Below are positions 16,706 to 25,369 of a stretch of 40,059 nt of DNA, piece by piece. The stretch is taken from contig LFEY01000003.1 of the NCBI GenBank assembly GCA_001510275.1, positions 1-40,059 of the forward strand. Direction: 5' to 3'. Position 1 is the stretch's first letter; each line of letters opens with the position of its first letter. The DNA comes from Thaumarchaeota archaeon casp-thauma3 (GTDB lineage Archaea > Thermoproteota > Nitrososphaeria > Nitrososphaerales > Nitrosopumilaceae). The position numbers and the translations under genes are program-made. The notes under the pieces were generated by a model, which had not been told where the DNA came from, did no database searches, and saw nothing but the letters and a program-made list of their open reading frames with translations.

Positions 16706-18733
16706 GTGACTGCAAATAAACTAATTCATGAAACTAGTCCATACTTGCTTCAACATGCAAACAATCCAGTTGAATGGTATGGATGGAATGATGAGGCATT
16801 AAAAAAAGCAAAAGATGAGAATAAACCAATTTTCCTTAGTATTGGATACAGTGCATGTCACTGGTGTCATGTAATGGCTCATGAATCATTTGAAAATGAT
16901 GAAGTTGCAAAATTCATGAATGAAAATTTTGTAAACATAAAAGTTGACAGAGAGGAAAGACCTGACATTGATGATATCTATCAAAAAGTCTGTCAAATAG
17001 CAACAGGTCAAGGTGGATGGCCATTGAGTATTTTTTTAACTCCTGATCAAAAACCATTCTATGCTGGAACTTATTTTCCTGTTCTAGATTCTTACGGCCG
17101 TCAAGGATTTGGAAGTATTTGCAGACAACTCTCACAAGCATGGAAGGAAAAACCAAAAGACGTTGAAAAATCAGCAGATAGTTTTCTTGATGCATTACAA
17201 AAAATAGAGACTATTACTGTTCCAACAAAATTAGAACGAAGCATCATTGATGAGGCTGCCATGAATTTGTTTCAACTAGGTGATCCCACATTTGGTGGAT
17301 TTGGTGCTGCCCCTAAATTTCCTAATGCTGCAAATGTATCATTTTTGTTTCGTTATGCTAAACTTGCTGGTCTCTCAAAATTCAATGAATTTGCGCTCAA
17401 AACTCTCAATAAAATGGCAAAAGGCGGAATATTTGATCAAATAGGAGGTGGATTCCATAGATACTCTACTGATACAAAGTGGCTGGTACCTCATTTTGAA
17501 AAGATGCTTTATGACAATGCTTTGATTCCAGTAAACTATGCAGAAGCATATCAAATAACAAAAGACCCATTTTATCTTGATGTATTACAAAAGACACTTG
17601 ATTTTGTATTACGTGAAATGACTTCTCCTGAAGGTGGATTTTACTCTGCATATGATGCAGACTCTGAAGGAGTAGAAGGAAAATTTTACGTCTGGACTAA
17701 AAATGAAATTAAAGAAATTCTTGGCAGTGTTGCTGATCTGTTTTGTCTATTCTATGATGTTACTGATGGGGGAAATTGGGAAGGAAATAGTATTTTGTGT
17801 AATAATCTTAATATCTCTACAGTTGCTTTTAATTTTGGAATTCCAGAAGAAAAGGTCAGAGAAATTTTAAAAACATGTTCTGAGAAATTATTAAAAGTTC
17901 GTTCAATGAGAATTTCTCCTGGTTTAGATGACAAGATTTTAGTTTCATGGAATTCTTTGATGATCACTGCATTTGCAAAAGGCTATCGTGTAACAACTGA
18001 TTCAAAATATCTTGATGCTGCAAAAAATTGTATTTCCTTTATTGAAAAGAATCTTTTTGTAGATGATAAACTATTACGAACTTACAAAAATGGAACTGCA
18101 AAAATTGATGGGTATCTTGAGGATTATTCTTATTTTGCAAATGCATTACTTGATGTCTTTGAGATTGAACCTGAAGCTAAATATCTTGAATTGGTTTTAA
18201 AACTTGGACATCACTTAGTAGAGCACTTTTGGGATTCCAAAAATAATAGCTTTTTTATGACTTCAGATAATCACGAAAAACTAATTATTCGACCAAAAAG
18301 TAATTATGATTTGTCTTTACCATCTGGGAACTCTGTTTCTGCTTCTGTAATGCTTCGATTATACCATATGTCCCACGAGCAAAATTTCTTGGAGATTAGT
18401 ACAAAAATCATGGAATCTCAGGCACAAATGGCAGCAGAAAATCCATTTGGATTTGGATATTTACTAAATACCATTTCTATCTATTTGGAAAAACCTCTTG
18501 AAATTACTGTTATCAACACAGAAAATTCAGAGCTTTGCAAATCTCTTCTTACAAACTATTTGCCTAATTCATTTATGGTTATGATTCAAAATTCTACTCA
18601 ATTAGAAAATCTGTCTAGATATCCTTTTTTTGCTGGAAAAAACTTTAAAGATAAAACTTCTGTTTTTGTTTGTAAGGATTTTTCTTGTTCTTTACCATTA
18701 ACTACAATTAATGAGATAAATTCACATCTTTAG
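16706..18733 (+). CDS. DUF255 thioredoxin-domain protein (YyaL/spermatogenesis-associated protein 20 family)
   Basis: This 675-residue protein has the family's two parts. Residues 1-160 are a thioredoxin-like domain with the signature [13 protein letters not shown] and the active-site stretch [15 protein letters not shown], where the CxxC motif reads CHWC. Residues 180-675 are an alpha/alpha-barrel resembling N-acylglucosamine 2-epimerase or glycosidases ([42 protein letters not shown]). The biochemical activity of the family is not established. The chosen start is GTG, immediately before [17 protein letters not shown], where family members begin. Its end overlaps the convergent downstream gene by 26 bases. 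Confidence 0.9.
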   Translation: MTANKLIHETSPYLLQHANNPVEWYGWNDEALKKAKDENKPIFLSIGYSACHWCHVMAHESFENDEVAKFMNENFVNIKVDREERPDIDDIYQKVCQIATGQGGWPLSIFLTPDQKPFYAGTYFPVLDSYGRQGFGSICRQLSQAWKEKPKDVEKSADSFLDALQKIETITVPTKLERSIIDEAAMNLFQLGDPTFGGFGAAPKFPNAANVSFLFRYAKLAGLSKFNEFALKTLNKMAKGGIFDQIGGGFHRYSTDTKWLVPHFEKMLYDNALIPVNYAEAYQITKDPFYLDVLQKTLDFVLREMTSPEGGFYSAYDADSEGVEGKFYVWTKNEIKEILGSVADLFCLFYDVTDGGNWEGNSILCNNLNISTVAFNFGIPEEKVREILKTCSEKLLKVRSMRISPGLDDKILVSWNSLMITAFAKGYRVTTDSKYLDAAKNCISFIEKNLFVDDKLLRTYKNGTAKIDGYLEDYSYFANALLDVFEIEPEAKYLELVLKLGHHLVEHFWDSKNNSFFMTSDNHEKLIIRPKSNYDLSLPSGNSVSASVMLRLYHMSHEQNFLEISTKIMESQAQMAAENPFGFGYLLNTISIYLEKPLEITVINTENSELCKSLLTNYLPNSFMVMIQNSTQLENLSRYPFFAGKNFKDKTSVFVCKDFSCSLPLTTINEINSHL

Positions 18734-19106
18734 GTTTTTTCAAATCTATTTCAAGTGTACTTCCAACTTGAGGTCTTCCCATGTTGTTATATCTTGATTT
18801 TGGCATTGCTATTGTAATTTGTGTTTGTTGATATGTATTGATATTGACAGTTGGCTGTGCTTGTAATATTGCTTCCAATAACGGCATAACTTGTTCTTTA
18901 GTTTCGGCATCAAGTTTTTTTGAAACATTTTCTATGATCATTTGTTTTTGTGAAATTGGTTCAGTTGACACATTTTCAATTAATGTTAATTGGACCATTT
19001 GACCATTATCAACTATTTGTGTAATTTTAAATTCATTTATTGCTGACAATATATTATTAGATTTTCTTGATGATTTATCTTTAACGAATTGAGAAATATA
19101 ATGCAA
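18708..19106 (-). CDS. Protein of unknown function, possibly lacking its membrane anchor through a frameshift
   Basis: The open frame from ATG 19106 gives 132 residues: a basic stretch ([11 protein letters not shown]) followed by a beta-rich domain ([22 protein letters not shown]...) and a [19 protein letters not shown] segment. Just upstream, in another frame, a 30-codon piece encodes a perfect N-terminal membrane anchor that ends in TAA inside this gene's start. The natural reading is that one protein has an anchor plus outer domain and a frameshift separates them. Alternatively the anchor is a separate peptide. No family is recognised. The 3' end overlaps the DUF255 gene. Confidence 0.55.
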   Translation of the reverse strand: MHYISQFVKDKSSRKSNNILSAINEFKITQIVDNGQMVQLTLIENVSTEPISQKQMIIENVSKKLDAETKEQVMPLLEAILQAQPTVNINTYQQTQITIAMPKSRYNNMGRPQVGSTLEIDLKKPKDVNLSH

Positions 19107-19173
19107 ATACAGCTATTGCCACAGCTGAGGATACTCCTAACCCAAAGATGATTTTACTTCCATCTACCTTCAT
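19081..19173 (-). other. Orphan membrane-anchor fragment overlapping the start of the 18708 gene
   Basis: An ATG at 19173 opens 30 codons: a charged start (MKVDGSK) followed by a hydrophobic helix ([21 protein letters not shown]) and IR, ending in TAA at 19081. It looks like the N-terminus of a membrane-anchored protein. The next protein (from 19106) is in a different frame and begins with residues that would naturally follow such an anchor. A single base insertion or deletion around 19085-19105 would join them. Confidence 0.5.
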
Positions 19174-19340
19174 AACTCTAATTTCTTCTAAATACAATTA
19201 AACTGTAACTGATTTTCCATATTTTGAACATCATAGTTACTGATGATTTCTACGCAAGTGTTTTAATAGAAAATTCATAATATTTGTTATTACAATCCAA
19301 TCCTGGATTCATAAACCTACAATAGTACGTTCGTGTTCCC

Positions 19341-19367
19341 AAAAGAGTGTCAATTTGACACTCTTTT
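19341..19367 (-). terminator. Hairpin with perfect 12-base arms
   Basis: AAAAGAGTGTCA, three bases, then the exact complement TGACACTCTTTT. It begins about 15 bases after the stop codon of the gene at 19382-19729 on the minus strand and ends in a T-run on both strands, so it is well placed as a terminator for that gene. A structured 3' end or regulatory hairpin is the alternative. Confidence 0.65.
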
Positions 19368-19381
19368 CAATTAATGATAAA

Positions 19382-19729
19382 TTATGAGTCGTTTTCTGTG
19401 GAATCCTCTTTAGACTTGTTTTCTGGTTCTTTTTTATCAATTTGTATCTTAGATGTTCCCAGTATTGATTTTTTGATTAGAGGGGCGCGCCTCTTAATTA
19501 TCTGATTAAATTCTTTCATATCTTCTAAGTTTGGTGCTTGTTGTTGGTTTTGACATGCTTGTAGAAATCCTGAATACACACACCCTATGATGATTCCAAA
19601 TGCAGTATCTGGAACAGATTCTACCTCTGGCACAAAATTTTCTGCAATTTGTTTGTATGATTCTGATTCGCTAATGTAATAGTCAATTAAACTATCAATG
19701 AAATCGTTATTCTCTTTAGAAATTACCAT
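19382..19729 (-). CDS. Small soluble helical protein of unknown function
   Basis: The 115-residue protein is helical (residues 1-95) with a highly charged C-terminal tail (KKEPENKSKEDSTENDS). The centre contains a hydrophobic helix AFGIIIGCVYSGFLQACQNQ with two cysteines that is too polar at its edges to be a sure membrane span. No known motif. The ATG start is preceded by a T-rich leader and the gene is divergent from the one at 19803. Confidence 0.6.
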   Translation of the reverse strand: MVISKENNDFIDSLIDYYISESESYKQIAENFVPEVESVPDTAFGIIIGCVYSGFLQACQNQQQAPNLEDMKEFNQIIKRRAPLIKKSILGTSKIQIDKKEPENKSKEDSTENDS

Positions 19730-19802
19730 ACTTTTTCTCCTTTTCCTAGTTTATTTAATTGTCTTTAGTTAATTGTTTATTTATTCACAAATTACTTCCT
19801 AG

Positions 19803-20261
19803 ATGTTGTGGAAATTAGAATTAGATGAAAATTATTTTCGTATATATGATTCTAAAAAATTGATTGCAGGATATTTTGATCCTGATTACGGTGACATCTA
19901 TCCAAAAGAAAATTCTGAAGAAATTATTTCATCTATGTTACAAAATCATGATAAAATTTCAGGTGGGGCAATTTTAGTTCCTCTTGTGAAATTTAGATTA
20001 TTTGATACTGATTTAGATACCACTCTTTCTAAAGTAGAACAAAATGTAATTCGTGTAACTGGGCATTTACAAAAATGGAAAAATTTCTTATCTCAAACTA
20101 ATCGTCATCTACACTCTATTAGAATATCTCATACTGATCAGGATATGCTAACAATTACTTTTCAGGTAAAATTCTCAAAATCTACACCTCTTGAAAAAAC
20201 TAAACTATTAGAAGAAATTCTTCCTACTTTAGATTTGTTGCAGAAATCAGATTTGTTATAA
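19803..20261 (+). CDS. Conserved-looking soluble protein of unknown function
   Basis: This 152-residue protein has an N-terminal beta-rich part (LWKLELDENYFRIYDSKKLIAGYFDPDYGDIYP) and a helical second half containing KVEQNVIRVTGHLQKWKNFLSQ and a beta strand ISHTDQDMLTITFQVKF. No signal peptide, cysteine or recognised motif is present. Its last 38 bases overlap the end of the convergent secreted-protein gene, an unusually long convergent overlap for this window. Confidence 0.6.
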   Translation: MLWKLELDENYFRIYDSKKLIAGYFDPDYGDIYPKENSEEIISSMLQNHDKISGGAILVPLVKFRLFDTDLDTTLSKVEQNVIRVTGHLQKWKNFLSQTNRHLHSIRISHTDQDMLTITFQVKFSKSTPLEKTKLLEEILPTLDLLQKSDLL

Positions 20262-20982
20262 TTCTGCCTGAAAACTTTGTAATTCCAATATATGCAGACA
20301 ATGTACTAACTAGTAAAACAAGTGTTCCAACAGGAAATTCTGGAACAGCTGCATATTCTTCTGATTCTGCAATCAATGTATAATCATTAATCCCCCTAGT
20401 CTGGATTTTATCTGGTATTGCTACTAAAAAAAACGCATTATCCTCTGCTCGTAGATAATCTGGTTCTGGATGAACTTTAGAAACTGCTGCAACATTTCCT
20501 TCTTTGTCATACAGTGTTGCAATCACTGCTATAGTATTTGCTGTAATGTCTCCTCTATTAGTAACAATTCCAGTTATCATCAAATTATTGTAATTGTCTC
20601 TTGATAACTCTGATTCTGTAATGTCTATGGATTGATTTTTTGGAGAACTAACTTTATAGTCTAATTCTAATGAATATGATTTTATTTTTTTTGCTTCACT
20701 ATTTGTCAAAACAAGATCAAATGGGCCCTTCATTCCTGGCATGATTATGTTTACTAGGGAACTTGTTTCCTTTGTTGTAATTACTTGGTTATCTTCATCA
20801 AGCAAAGTTATGTTAACATTGATTTGATTTATTGGCATCTCTAAATTGTTTTGAATTTCACCAACAATGTGCAGTGAATTATCATCCCCCCTGTATTGTT
20901 GGTCATTTTGGATAAACACATCTCCAAACGCTGGTGGTATTAATCCTACAAAAATAATTGTAATGATTAAAAATTTTTCCAC
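20224..20982 (-). CDS. Secreted beta-sandwich protein with a PEFG-CTERM-like C-terminal anchor
   Basis: The 252-residue protein has an N-terminal signal peptide (residues 1-21, from a GTG start), two beta-sandwich-like repeats (about 25-115 and 118-205; each begins with a segment like LHIVGEIQNNLEMPINQINVN or NNLMITGIVTNRGDITANTIA) and a C-terminal tail PEFPVGTLVLLVSTLSAYIGI followed by basic residues. Pro-Glu-Phe, then a hydrophobic helix and a basic end, is the layout of PEFG-CTERM sorting signals used by Thaumarchaeota, here with Pro in place of the Gly. It is probably a cell-surface protein. The two repeats resemble FxLYD-type domains. Confidence 0.7.
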   Translation of the reverse strand: MEKFLIITIIFVGLIPPAFGDVFIQNDQQYRGDDNSLHIVGEIQNNLEMPINQINVNITLLDEDNQVITTKETSSLVNIIMPGMKGPFDLVLTNSEAKKIKSYSLELDYKVSSPKNQSIDITESELSRDNYNNLMITGIVTNRGDITANTIAVIATLYDKEGNVAAVSKVHPEPDYLRAEDNAFFLVAIPDKIQTRGINDYTLIAESEEYAAVPEFPVGTLVLLVSTLSAYIGITKFSGRIITNLISATNLK

Positions 20983-21037
20983 AATTTACTTTGGTTGTAT
21001 TCTTTAAAGAAGTTTATGTTGTTTAAAATTTCTTCAG

Positions 21038-21727
21038 CTATGGAAGATGCTCAATCTTCCATTTTTGAGCCTCATTTATACAATTAAACCAATCAACTTC
21101 CATTTTATCTAAATCAAATTCTCCTAATTCATTTTTAAATTCTTTATCACATTGGCTTTTCATATTCTCTGATACCTGAATGATTTTTTGTATTAAATCC
21201 CTTTGTGGAGATTCAAACTTTTCTGGTTCATCATAATTTTTTACGCCTGTTTTAGCTGAATAAAATTCAACTAGCCCTAACATTTCATACTCTAAAGATT
21301 CTTGAATCTGTGTATCTGATCTTGTTTTTGCTGATTCATCTCCTGTTTTTATCCATTCAATAAACTGTGAATCACTTTCTAATTGAGTCTCTGATGAGAT
21401 CTTTAACAATTCCACTGAGCTTTCAAATATCTCTGGTGGTACTAGTTCATCATATCTGGAAATTATTTCTCTGAACTCTTTCAAATGTTTTTCGTAGAAT
21501 TTTAATAATTCCTCTTTTGAAATATCTCCTTCCTCCCAGCTAGTTTTCTCAGAATAGAATTTTGTTTGTATTTTATTGACATCTTCTTGAATCTGTTCTA
21601 ACTCTACTCCAAATTGTAGACCTTTTTGTTTAGTTTGGTCAATTGAATAATTGTATGTTACAATTACACCAATAATACTAATGACAATAATAACAATTAT
21701 GATGTTTTGAATTTTCTTTTTTTTCAA
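21038..21727 (-). CDS. Membrane-anchored helical extracellular protein
   Basis: This 229-residue protein has an N-terminal signal anchor (KKKKIQNIIIVIIVISIIGVIV) and an outer part that is charged and helical. Two cysteines near the end (MKSQCDKEF and DWFNCINEA) could pair. It starts at a TTG whose last two bases are shared with the TGA stop of the preceding gene (TTGA), so translation is probably coupled. No family is recognised. Confidence 0.65.
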   Translation of the reverse strand: MKKKKIQNIIIVIIVISIIGVIVTYNYSIDQTKQKGLQFGVELEQIQEDVNKIQTKFYSEKTSWEEGDISKEELLKFYEKHLKEFREIISRYDELVPPEIFESSVELLKISSETQLESDSQFIEWIKTGDESAKTRSDTQIQESLEYEMLGLVEFYSAKTGVKNYDEPEKFESPQRDLIQKIIQVSENMKSQCDKEFKNELGEFDLDKMEVDWFNCINEAQKWKIEHLP

Positions 21728-22014
21728 AGATAATCTAAATAGTTTCCATTTTCGTCTAATTTCAATTCGATTGTAAATTCAGTACCGCTGATAAATGATT
21801 CATTGCGAATTGTTCTGACTCTTCCTACTACCAGTTCATATGGCCAAATCTCTATTACTATTGAACCTACTTCTACAACCGGGGTTTCTGTAATTTCCAT
21901 ATCTTCACGCTTGACTCCATGTCTTTCTAGCATGTGAATAGCATGATCTAAAAGTGGTTCCGGGTTATTGTAATTTAATACCCAAACTTTTCCTTCATAA
22001 TCGATTTTTTGCAA
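21724..22014 (-). CDS. Small soluble protein of unknown function
   Basis: This 96-residue protein has a mixed alpha/beta pattern: VWVLNYNNPEPLLDHAIHMLERHGV at the start, then beta-rich GSIVIEIWPYELVVGRVRTI and FTIELKLDENGNYLDYL. No cysteines, membrane segment or known motif. The start is a TTG 32 bases after the RAM-protein gene on the same strand. It overlaps the start of the anchored protein downstream, forming a short operon of RAM protein, this protein and the anchored protein. Confidence 0.6.
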   Translation of the reverse strand: MQKIDYEGKVWVLNYNNPEPLLDHAIHMLERHGVKREDMEITETPVVEVGSIVIEIWPYELVVGRVRTIRNESFISGTEFTIELKLDENGNYLDYL

Positions 22015-22046
22015 TTTGAAACAACCCTAATTTCCTCATATAACAA

Positions 22047-22280
22047 TTATTCGGGACTAATTACATTTAGTGTCATTGTACTTACAACTCTGGAGAGTTT
22101 TCTAATTCCCGCAATTGTTTTCCCAAATTCTTCTTGATTCTCTGTTTGAATTTCTACAATCACGTCATATGCTCCAAAAGTAAGATATGCATTTCTGACT
22201 TGTTGCATTTGTTTTAACTCATCAACAATGTATTCTTCAGCGCCAAGATCACAATTTAATAAAATGAATCCTTTGTTCAT
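22047..22280 (-). CDS. Stand-alone Lrp/AsnC RAM-domain protein (second copy)
   Basis: The 77-residue protein is one RAM domain without a DNA-binding part: GFILLNCDLGAEEYIVDEL, VRNAYLTFGAYDVIVEIQT and the final strand STMTLNV. It is a clear relative of the protein at 11191-11430, sharing the pattern LxxCDxGxEE...xYxxxGxYDVxxE. These proteins likely sense a small ligand or form mixed oligomers with Lrp regulators. It is first in a likely three-gene operon and lies just after the RNA helicase gene. Confidence 0.85.
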   Translation of the reverse strand: MNKGFILLNCDLGAEEYIVDELKQMQQVRNAYLTFGAYDVIVEIQTENQEEFGKTIAGIRKLSRVVSTMTLNVISPE

Positions 22281-22332
22281 TACTTTATCTTATTATTATT
22301 TAGCAAGTTCAGGTCTTTAAGTTTTACAGTTA

Positions 22333-23649
22333 TTACCATCTACTACGTCCACCGTAGCTATTTTTACTGTCTTTATCACTGTATCTTTTTCTACCCCCTC
22401 TATCATCTCTTGAATCTCCACCTCTGTTTGATCCACCATATCCTCCAGAACGTCCTCCTCTGGAGTAGTTAGATCTTGATTGACCTCCATATCTTCTTGA
22501 TGGCATTTGTCTTTTTAGTGGATCTGGAATTGAAATTTGAATTCCCATCTCTTGATTTAAATCTCTGAGAGGAGCTTTGATTTGACGTTTGATAAGGTTC
22601 CAATCTCCAACAGATGAATATGAAACAAATGTTATTGCTCTACCTTCTGCACCTGCTCTAGCTGTTCTTCCAATTCTATGGAAGTATGTTAATTCTTGAT
22701 TTGGAACATCATAATTAATTACTAGTTCTACTCTTGGAACATCTATGCCTCTTGAGGCTACATCTGTTGCAACAAGAATGTCAGCTTTACCGCTTCTGAA
22801 TTTTCCCATTGATTGCTCTCTTCTATGCTGCGACATGTCTCCCTCTATTGCTACTGCGTTAAACTTTTCTTGATGAAGGAATTTTGCAACATCTCTGGTT
22901 CTATATTTTGTTGAACAAAATACAATACACTGACGTTTTATTGGTTTGATAAAATCAATTAGATACTTGAATTTGTCTCGGTCTTTAATCACTAAAAATG
23001 ATTGATCTATTCCATCTCCACTTAGATCATCTGCATCTAATAGAAACTGTTTTGGATTATTCAGATATTCTTCAGAAAGTCTTAGAATCTCAGTTGGCAT
23101 TGTTGCTGAATACAATGACATTACTCTGTCTTCTGGTGCCAGATCTAAAATAAATTGGATATCGTCAATGAATCCCATATCTAACATTGTATCTGCTTCA
23201 TCTAGAACAATATGGGTAACATCTCGTAGTTCTATTGAACCTCTTTTGAGATGATCTATTAGTCTACCTGGTGTTGCTACAACAATTTCTACTCCTCTAT
23301 CAAGTGCATCTAACTGAATTCCCATTCCTTGTCCTCCATAAATTGTTGCTACTCTGATTTTGGTATACTTTCCGAATTTCTTTATTTCCTCAGTAATCTG
23401 TACTGCAAGCTCTCTTGTGGGGGCTATGATTAATCCCTGAATTCCATTTTTTGGTTGAATTTTTTCTAGCATTGCCAATGCAAAAGCTGCAGTCTTACCA
23501 GAACCTGTATGAGCTTGTCCTACAACATCTCTTCCAGTAAGTAATACTGGAATTACTGCTTCTTGTATTGGAAATGCTTCTTCATACCCGAGATCTTTAA
23601 TCCCTTTCAGTATGTCTTCTTTTAATCCTAATTCTTTAAATTGTGTCAT
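22333..23649 (-). CDS. DEAD-box RNA helicase with RGG-rich tail
   Basis: This 438-residue protein has the DEAD-box core in order: Q motif (FPIQEAVIPVLL), motif I AHTGSGKT (about residues 45-52), PTREL, motif II DEAD (about 150), motif III SAT, and motif VI HRIGRTARAG. Residues 370-438 are a low-complexity tail with many Arg, Gly, Ser and Tyr (for example SRGGRSGGYGGSNRGG), typical of RNA-binding tails. Such helicases unwind RNA in ribosome assembly or cold adaptation. The ATG start is preceded by a stem-rich leader of about 100 bases. Confidence 0.93.
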   Translation of the reverse strand: MTQFKELGLKEDILKGIKDLGYEEAFPIQEAVIPVLLTGRDVVGQAHTGSGKTAAFALAMLEKIQPKNGIQGLIIAPTRELAVQITEEIKKFGKYTKIRVATIYGGQGMGIQLDALDRGVEIVVATPGRLIDHLKRGSIELRDVTHIVLDEADTMLDMGFIDDIQFILDLAPEDRVMSLYSATMPTEILRLSEEYLNNPKQFLLDADDLSGDGIDQSFLVIKDRDKFKYLIDFIKPIKRQCIVFCSTKYRTRDVAKFLHQEKFNAVAIEGDMSQHRREQSMGKFRSGKADILVATDVASRGIDVPRVELVINYDVPNQELTYFHRIGRTARAGAEGRAITFVSYSSVGDWNLIKRQIKAPLRDLNQEMGIQISIPDPLKRQMPSRRYGGQSRSNYSRGGRSGGYGGSNRGGDSRDDRGGRKRYSDKDSKNSYGGRSRW

Positions 23650-23752
23650 TTTGTTTTTGTCTCTTAAGCAATGACGAAAAAGCTCATTGCTTACACGTCA
23701 TTATTCCGATATTTGCGGACTCTTTTTAGGTCTAATAAACGCTTGTTATTTT

Positions 23753-24595
23753 TTATTTGTCCAATTGTGTATCAATGATTTTTTTGAAACTATCAAATGG
23801 TTGGGCTCCCTTTAATTCAACATATCCTATCTCATCATTTCCTATAAAGAATCCAGGTGTTCCTGAAACTCCATAATCTCTTCCATCATCAAGATCATGT
23901 TTAATCTCTTCAATGTATTTTCCATTGATAAGACACGAATCAAATGTCTCTTGTTCTAATTGGATTTCTGTAGCATATTGACTAAACAAAGATAATGCAT
24001 CTGCAGTCTCTTGGTTGTTCCATTCATTTTGGTTGTCAAATAACATGTCATGCATCTCTTTGAATTTATCTTGTTCATTTGCACATTCTGCTGCAACAGA
24101 TGCAGGTACTGCATTTGGATGAATACTTTGAATTGGGAAATCTCTAAAAACAAGTTTAACTTTTCCTTGTTCTATGTATTGATCAAGAATTAATGGTAGT
24201 GTTTGAATATGGAATCTTGCACAAAATGGACATTGAAAATCTGAAAATTCAATTATTGTGATTGGTGCATCTAGATTTCCAATAACTGGATCATTATCTA
24301 CTGAAATTTTTACTGGGGGTTTTGGTTGATCTGTAGGTAATTGATTTTGTAACATTTTAAGTTCTAATTTGGCAACTGCCTCATCTAATTCCTCTTGGGA
24401 AATTTGGTTTGAGTTTAAAATTGATGTATATGATCCTGCAAAAAATGCAGCAACTACTATTACTACAATTAACCCTATAATTAATCCGTTAAATGTTGAT
24501 TTTTTTACAGATACTTTTTCATTATTATTTTCATTATTATTTTCATTATTATTTTCATTATTATTTTCAATTAAATCAAAATCCTCAGAACTCAT
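23753..24595 (-). CDS. Membrane-anchored DsbA-like thiol-disulfide oxidoreductase
   Basis: From the ATG at 24595 the protein has 280 residues. An N-terminal cytoplasmic stretch of four ENNN repeats precedes a transmembrane anchor (about residues 35-57), then a DsbA-type thioredoxin fold with FSDFQCPFCARFH. The active site is CPFC, followed by a helical insertion and the cis-Pro strand GVSGTPGFFIGN. It is expected to form or exchange disulfides outside the cell. A TTG at 24610 would add five residues. The Asn/Glu repeat is encoded by a perfect 12-base tandem repeat, so its length may vary between strains. Confidence 0.88.
   Translation of the reverse strand: MSSEDFDLIENNNENNNENNNENNNEKVSVKKSTFNGLIIGLIVVIVVAAFFAGSYTSILNSNQISQEELDEAVAKLELKMLQNQLPTDQPKPPVKISVDNDPVIGNLDAPITIIEFSDFQCPFCARFHIQTLPLILDQYIEQGKVKLVFRDFPIQSIHPNAVPASVAAECANEQDKFKEMHDMLFDNQNEWNNQETADALSLFSQYATEIQLEQETFDSCLINGKYIEEIKHDLDDGRDYGVSGTPGFFIGNDEIGYVELKGAQPFDSFKKIIDTQLDK
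24521..24568. repeat. 12-base tandem repeat, four perfect copies
   Basis: The unit ATTATTATTTTC is repeated four times without error. It lies inside the DsbA-like gene and encodes Glu-Asn-Asn-Asn four times in its cytoplasmic N-terminal tail. The unit is a multiple of three, so gain or loss of copies keeps the frame. Confidence 0.9.
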
Positions 24596-24670
24596 TTGAA
24601 CTTGTTCCAAAGTCTAGTATACTTATTCGTATTGCCATATCTTACAATATTCATTATTGAGAAATTTAAA

Positions 24671-24685
24671 AGCCAATGACGGGAT
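24671..24685 (-). repeat. Duplicated 3' end of tRNA-Thr (attachment-site-like)
   Basis: AGCCAATGACGGGAT is identical to 26628-26642, which on the minus strand is the last 15 bases of the tRNA-Thr gene before CCA. This copy lies about 2 kb downstream of the tRNA 3' end and in the same orientation. That is the geometry left by integration of an element at a tRNA 3' end. Confidence 0.6.
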
Positions 24686-24855
24686 TTAGTCAAAAAGTTT
24701 CAAGCCAAAGAATTTTAGTTTTACCGAATTACAACATTGTGCAGTAATTAAACAATGAAACCTTATTCATGTAGCAAAATTTGGGTTTAAGTGTAAAAAC
24801 TGGTAATTTGAGACTGAATTTGAATAGATCATATTTTTTAATTGTTAAAACATAG

Positions 24856-25233
24856 ATGATTATGAAAGATTTTCAATCTCTTTTGAATATCATTATGGAA
24901 TCTAATCGAAAAATCAAGTATGCTGCTGTCTCTACTCTAGAATGAGAGATCATTGCTTCAAAATCTCGCTTAAGTGAAAAGAATTTTCTTTCTCCAGATG
25001 AAACCAAAAAACAGCATCAACGTACAATTGATTCTTGGAAGGTTAGGTTTACCCTTGAAGATAAGATTGGAAAAGGAATGTATGTGATAGCATCATATGA
25101 AAAACTCAAACGATTATCTATTCCACTAGATAAAGAACATCTACTTTTTGTAAGTGTATATAACACAAATGAAGAATTCAAAGAATATCAAGACTTGTCT
25201 GATGCAGATGATCTTCTTTCAATTATAGTATAG
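24856..25233 (+). pseudogene. Thaumarchaeal small protein gene interrupted by an in-frame TGA (DUF6659-like)
   Basis: A frame of 125 codons runs from ATG 24856 to TAG 25231-25233 with a single stop, TGA at 24943-24945 (codon 30). Before it: MIMKDFQSLLNIIMESNRK and IKYAAVSTLE. After it: EIIASKSRLSEKNFLSPD, SWKVRFTLEDKIGKGMYVI, ASYEKLKRLSIPLDKEHLL, FVSVYNTNEEF. Coding character is uniform on both sides, so one substitution (for example GGA or TGG to TGA) probably killed the gene. The order of segments recalls the thaumarchaeal DUF6659 proteins; that is from memory and uncertain. It lies inside the interval bounded by the tRNA-Thr duplication. Confidence 0.65.
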
Positions 25234-25369
25234 CACATAATTCAGATTAAGGTTTAACTTTTTCAAAAAATAATTGTAATGCCATATTAAACATGTCATT
25301 AAGTTCTAACAATCATGTATTATATTAAAATCATTGAAAATAAATAAAAAAAACGTGTAAGTTAGAATC

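Noticed and set aside
24521-24568. Regular repeats as a CRISPR array
   Set aside because: The units are contiguous 12-mers without spacers inside a coding gene, and no cas gene is present.
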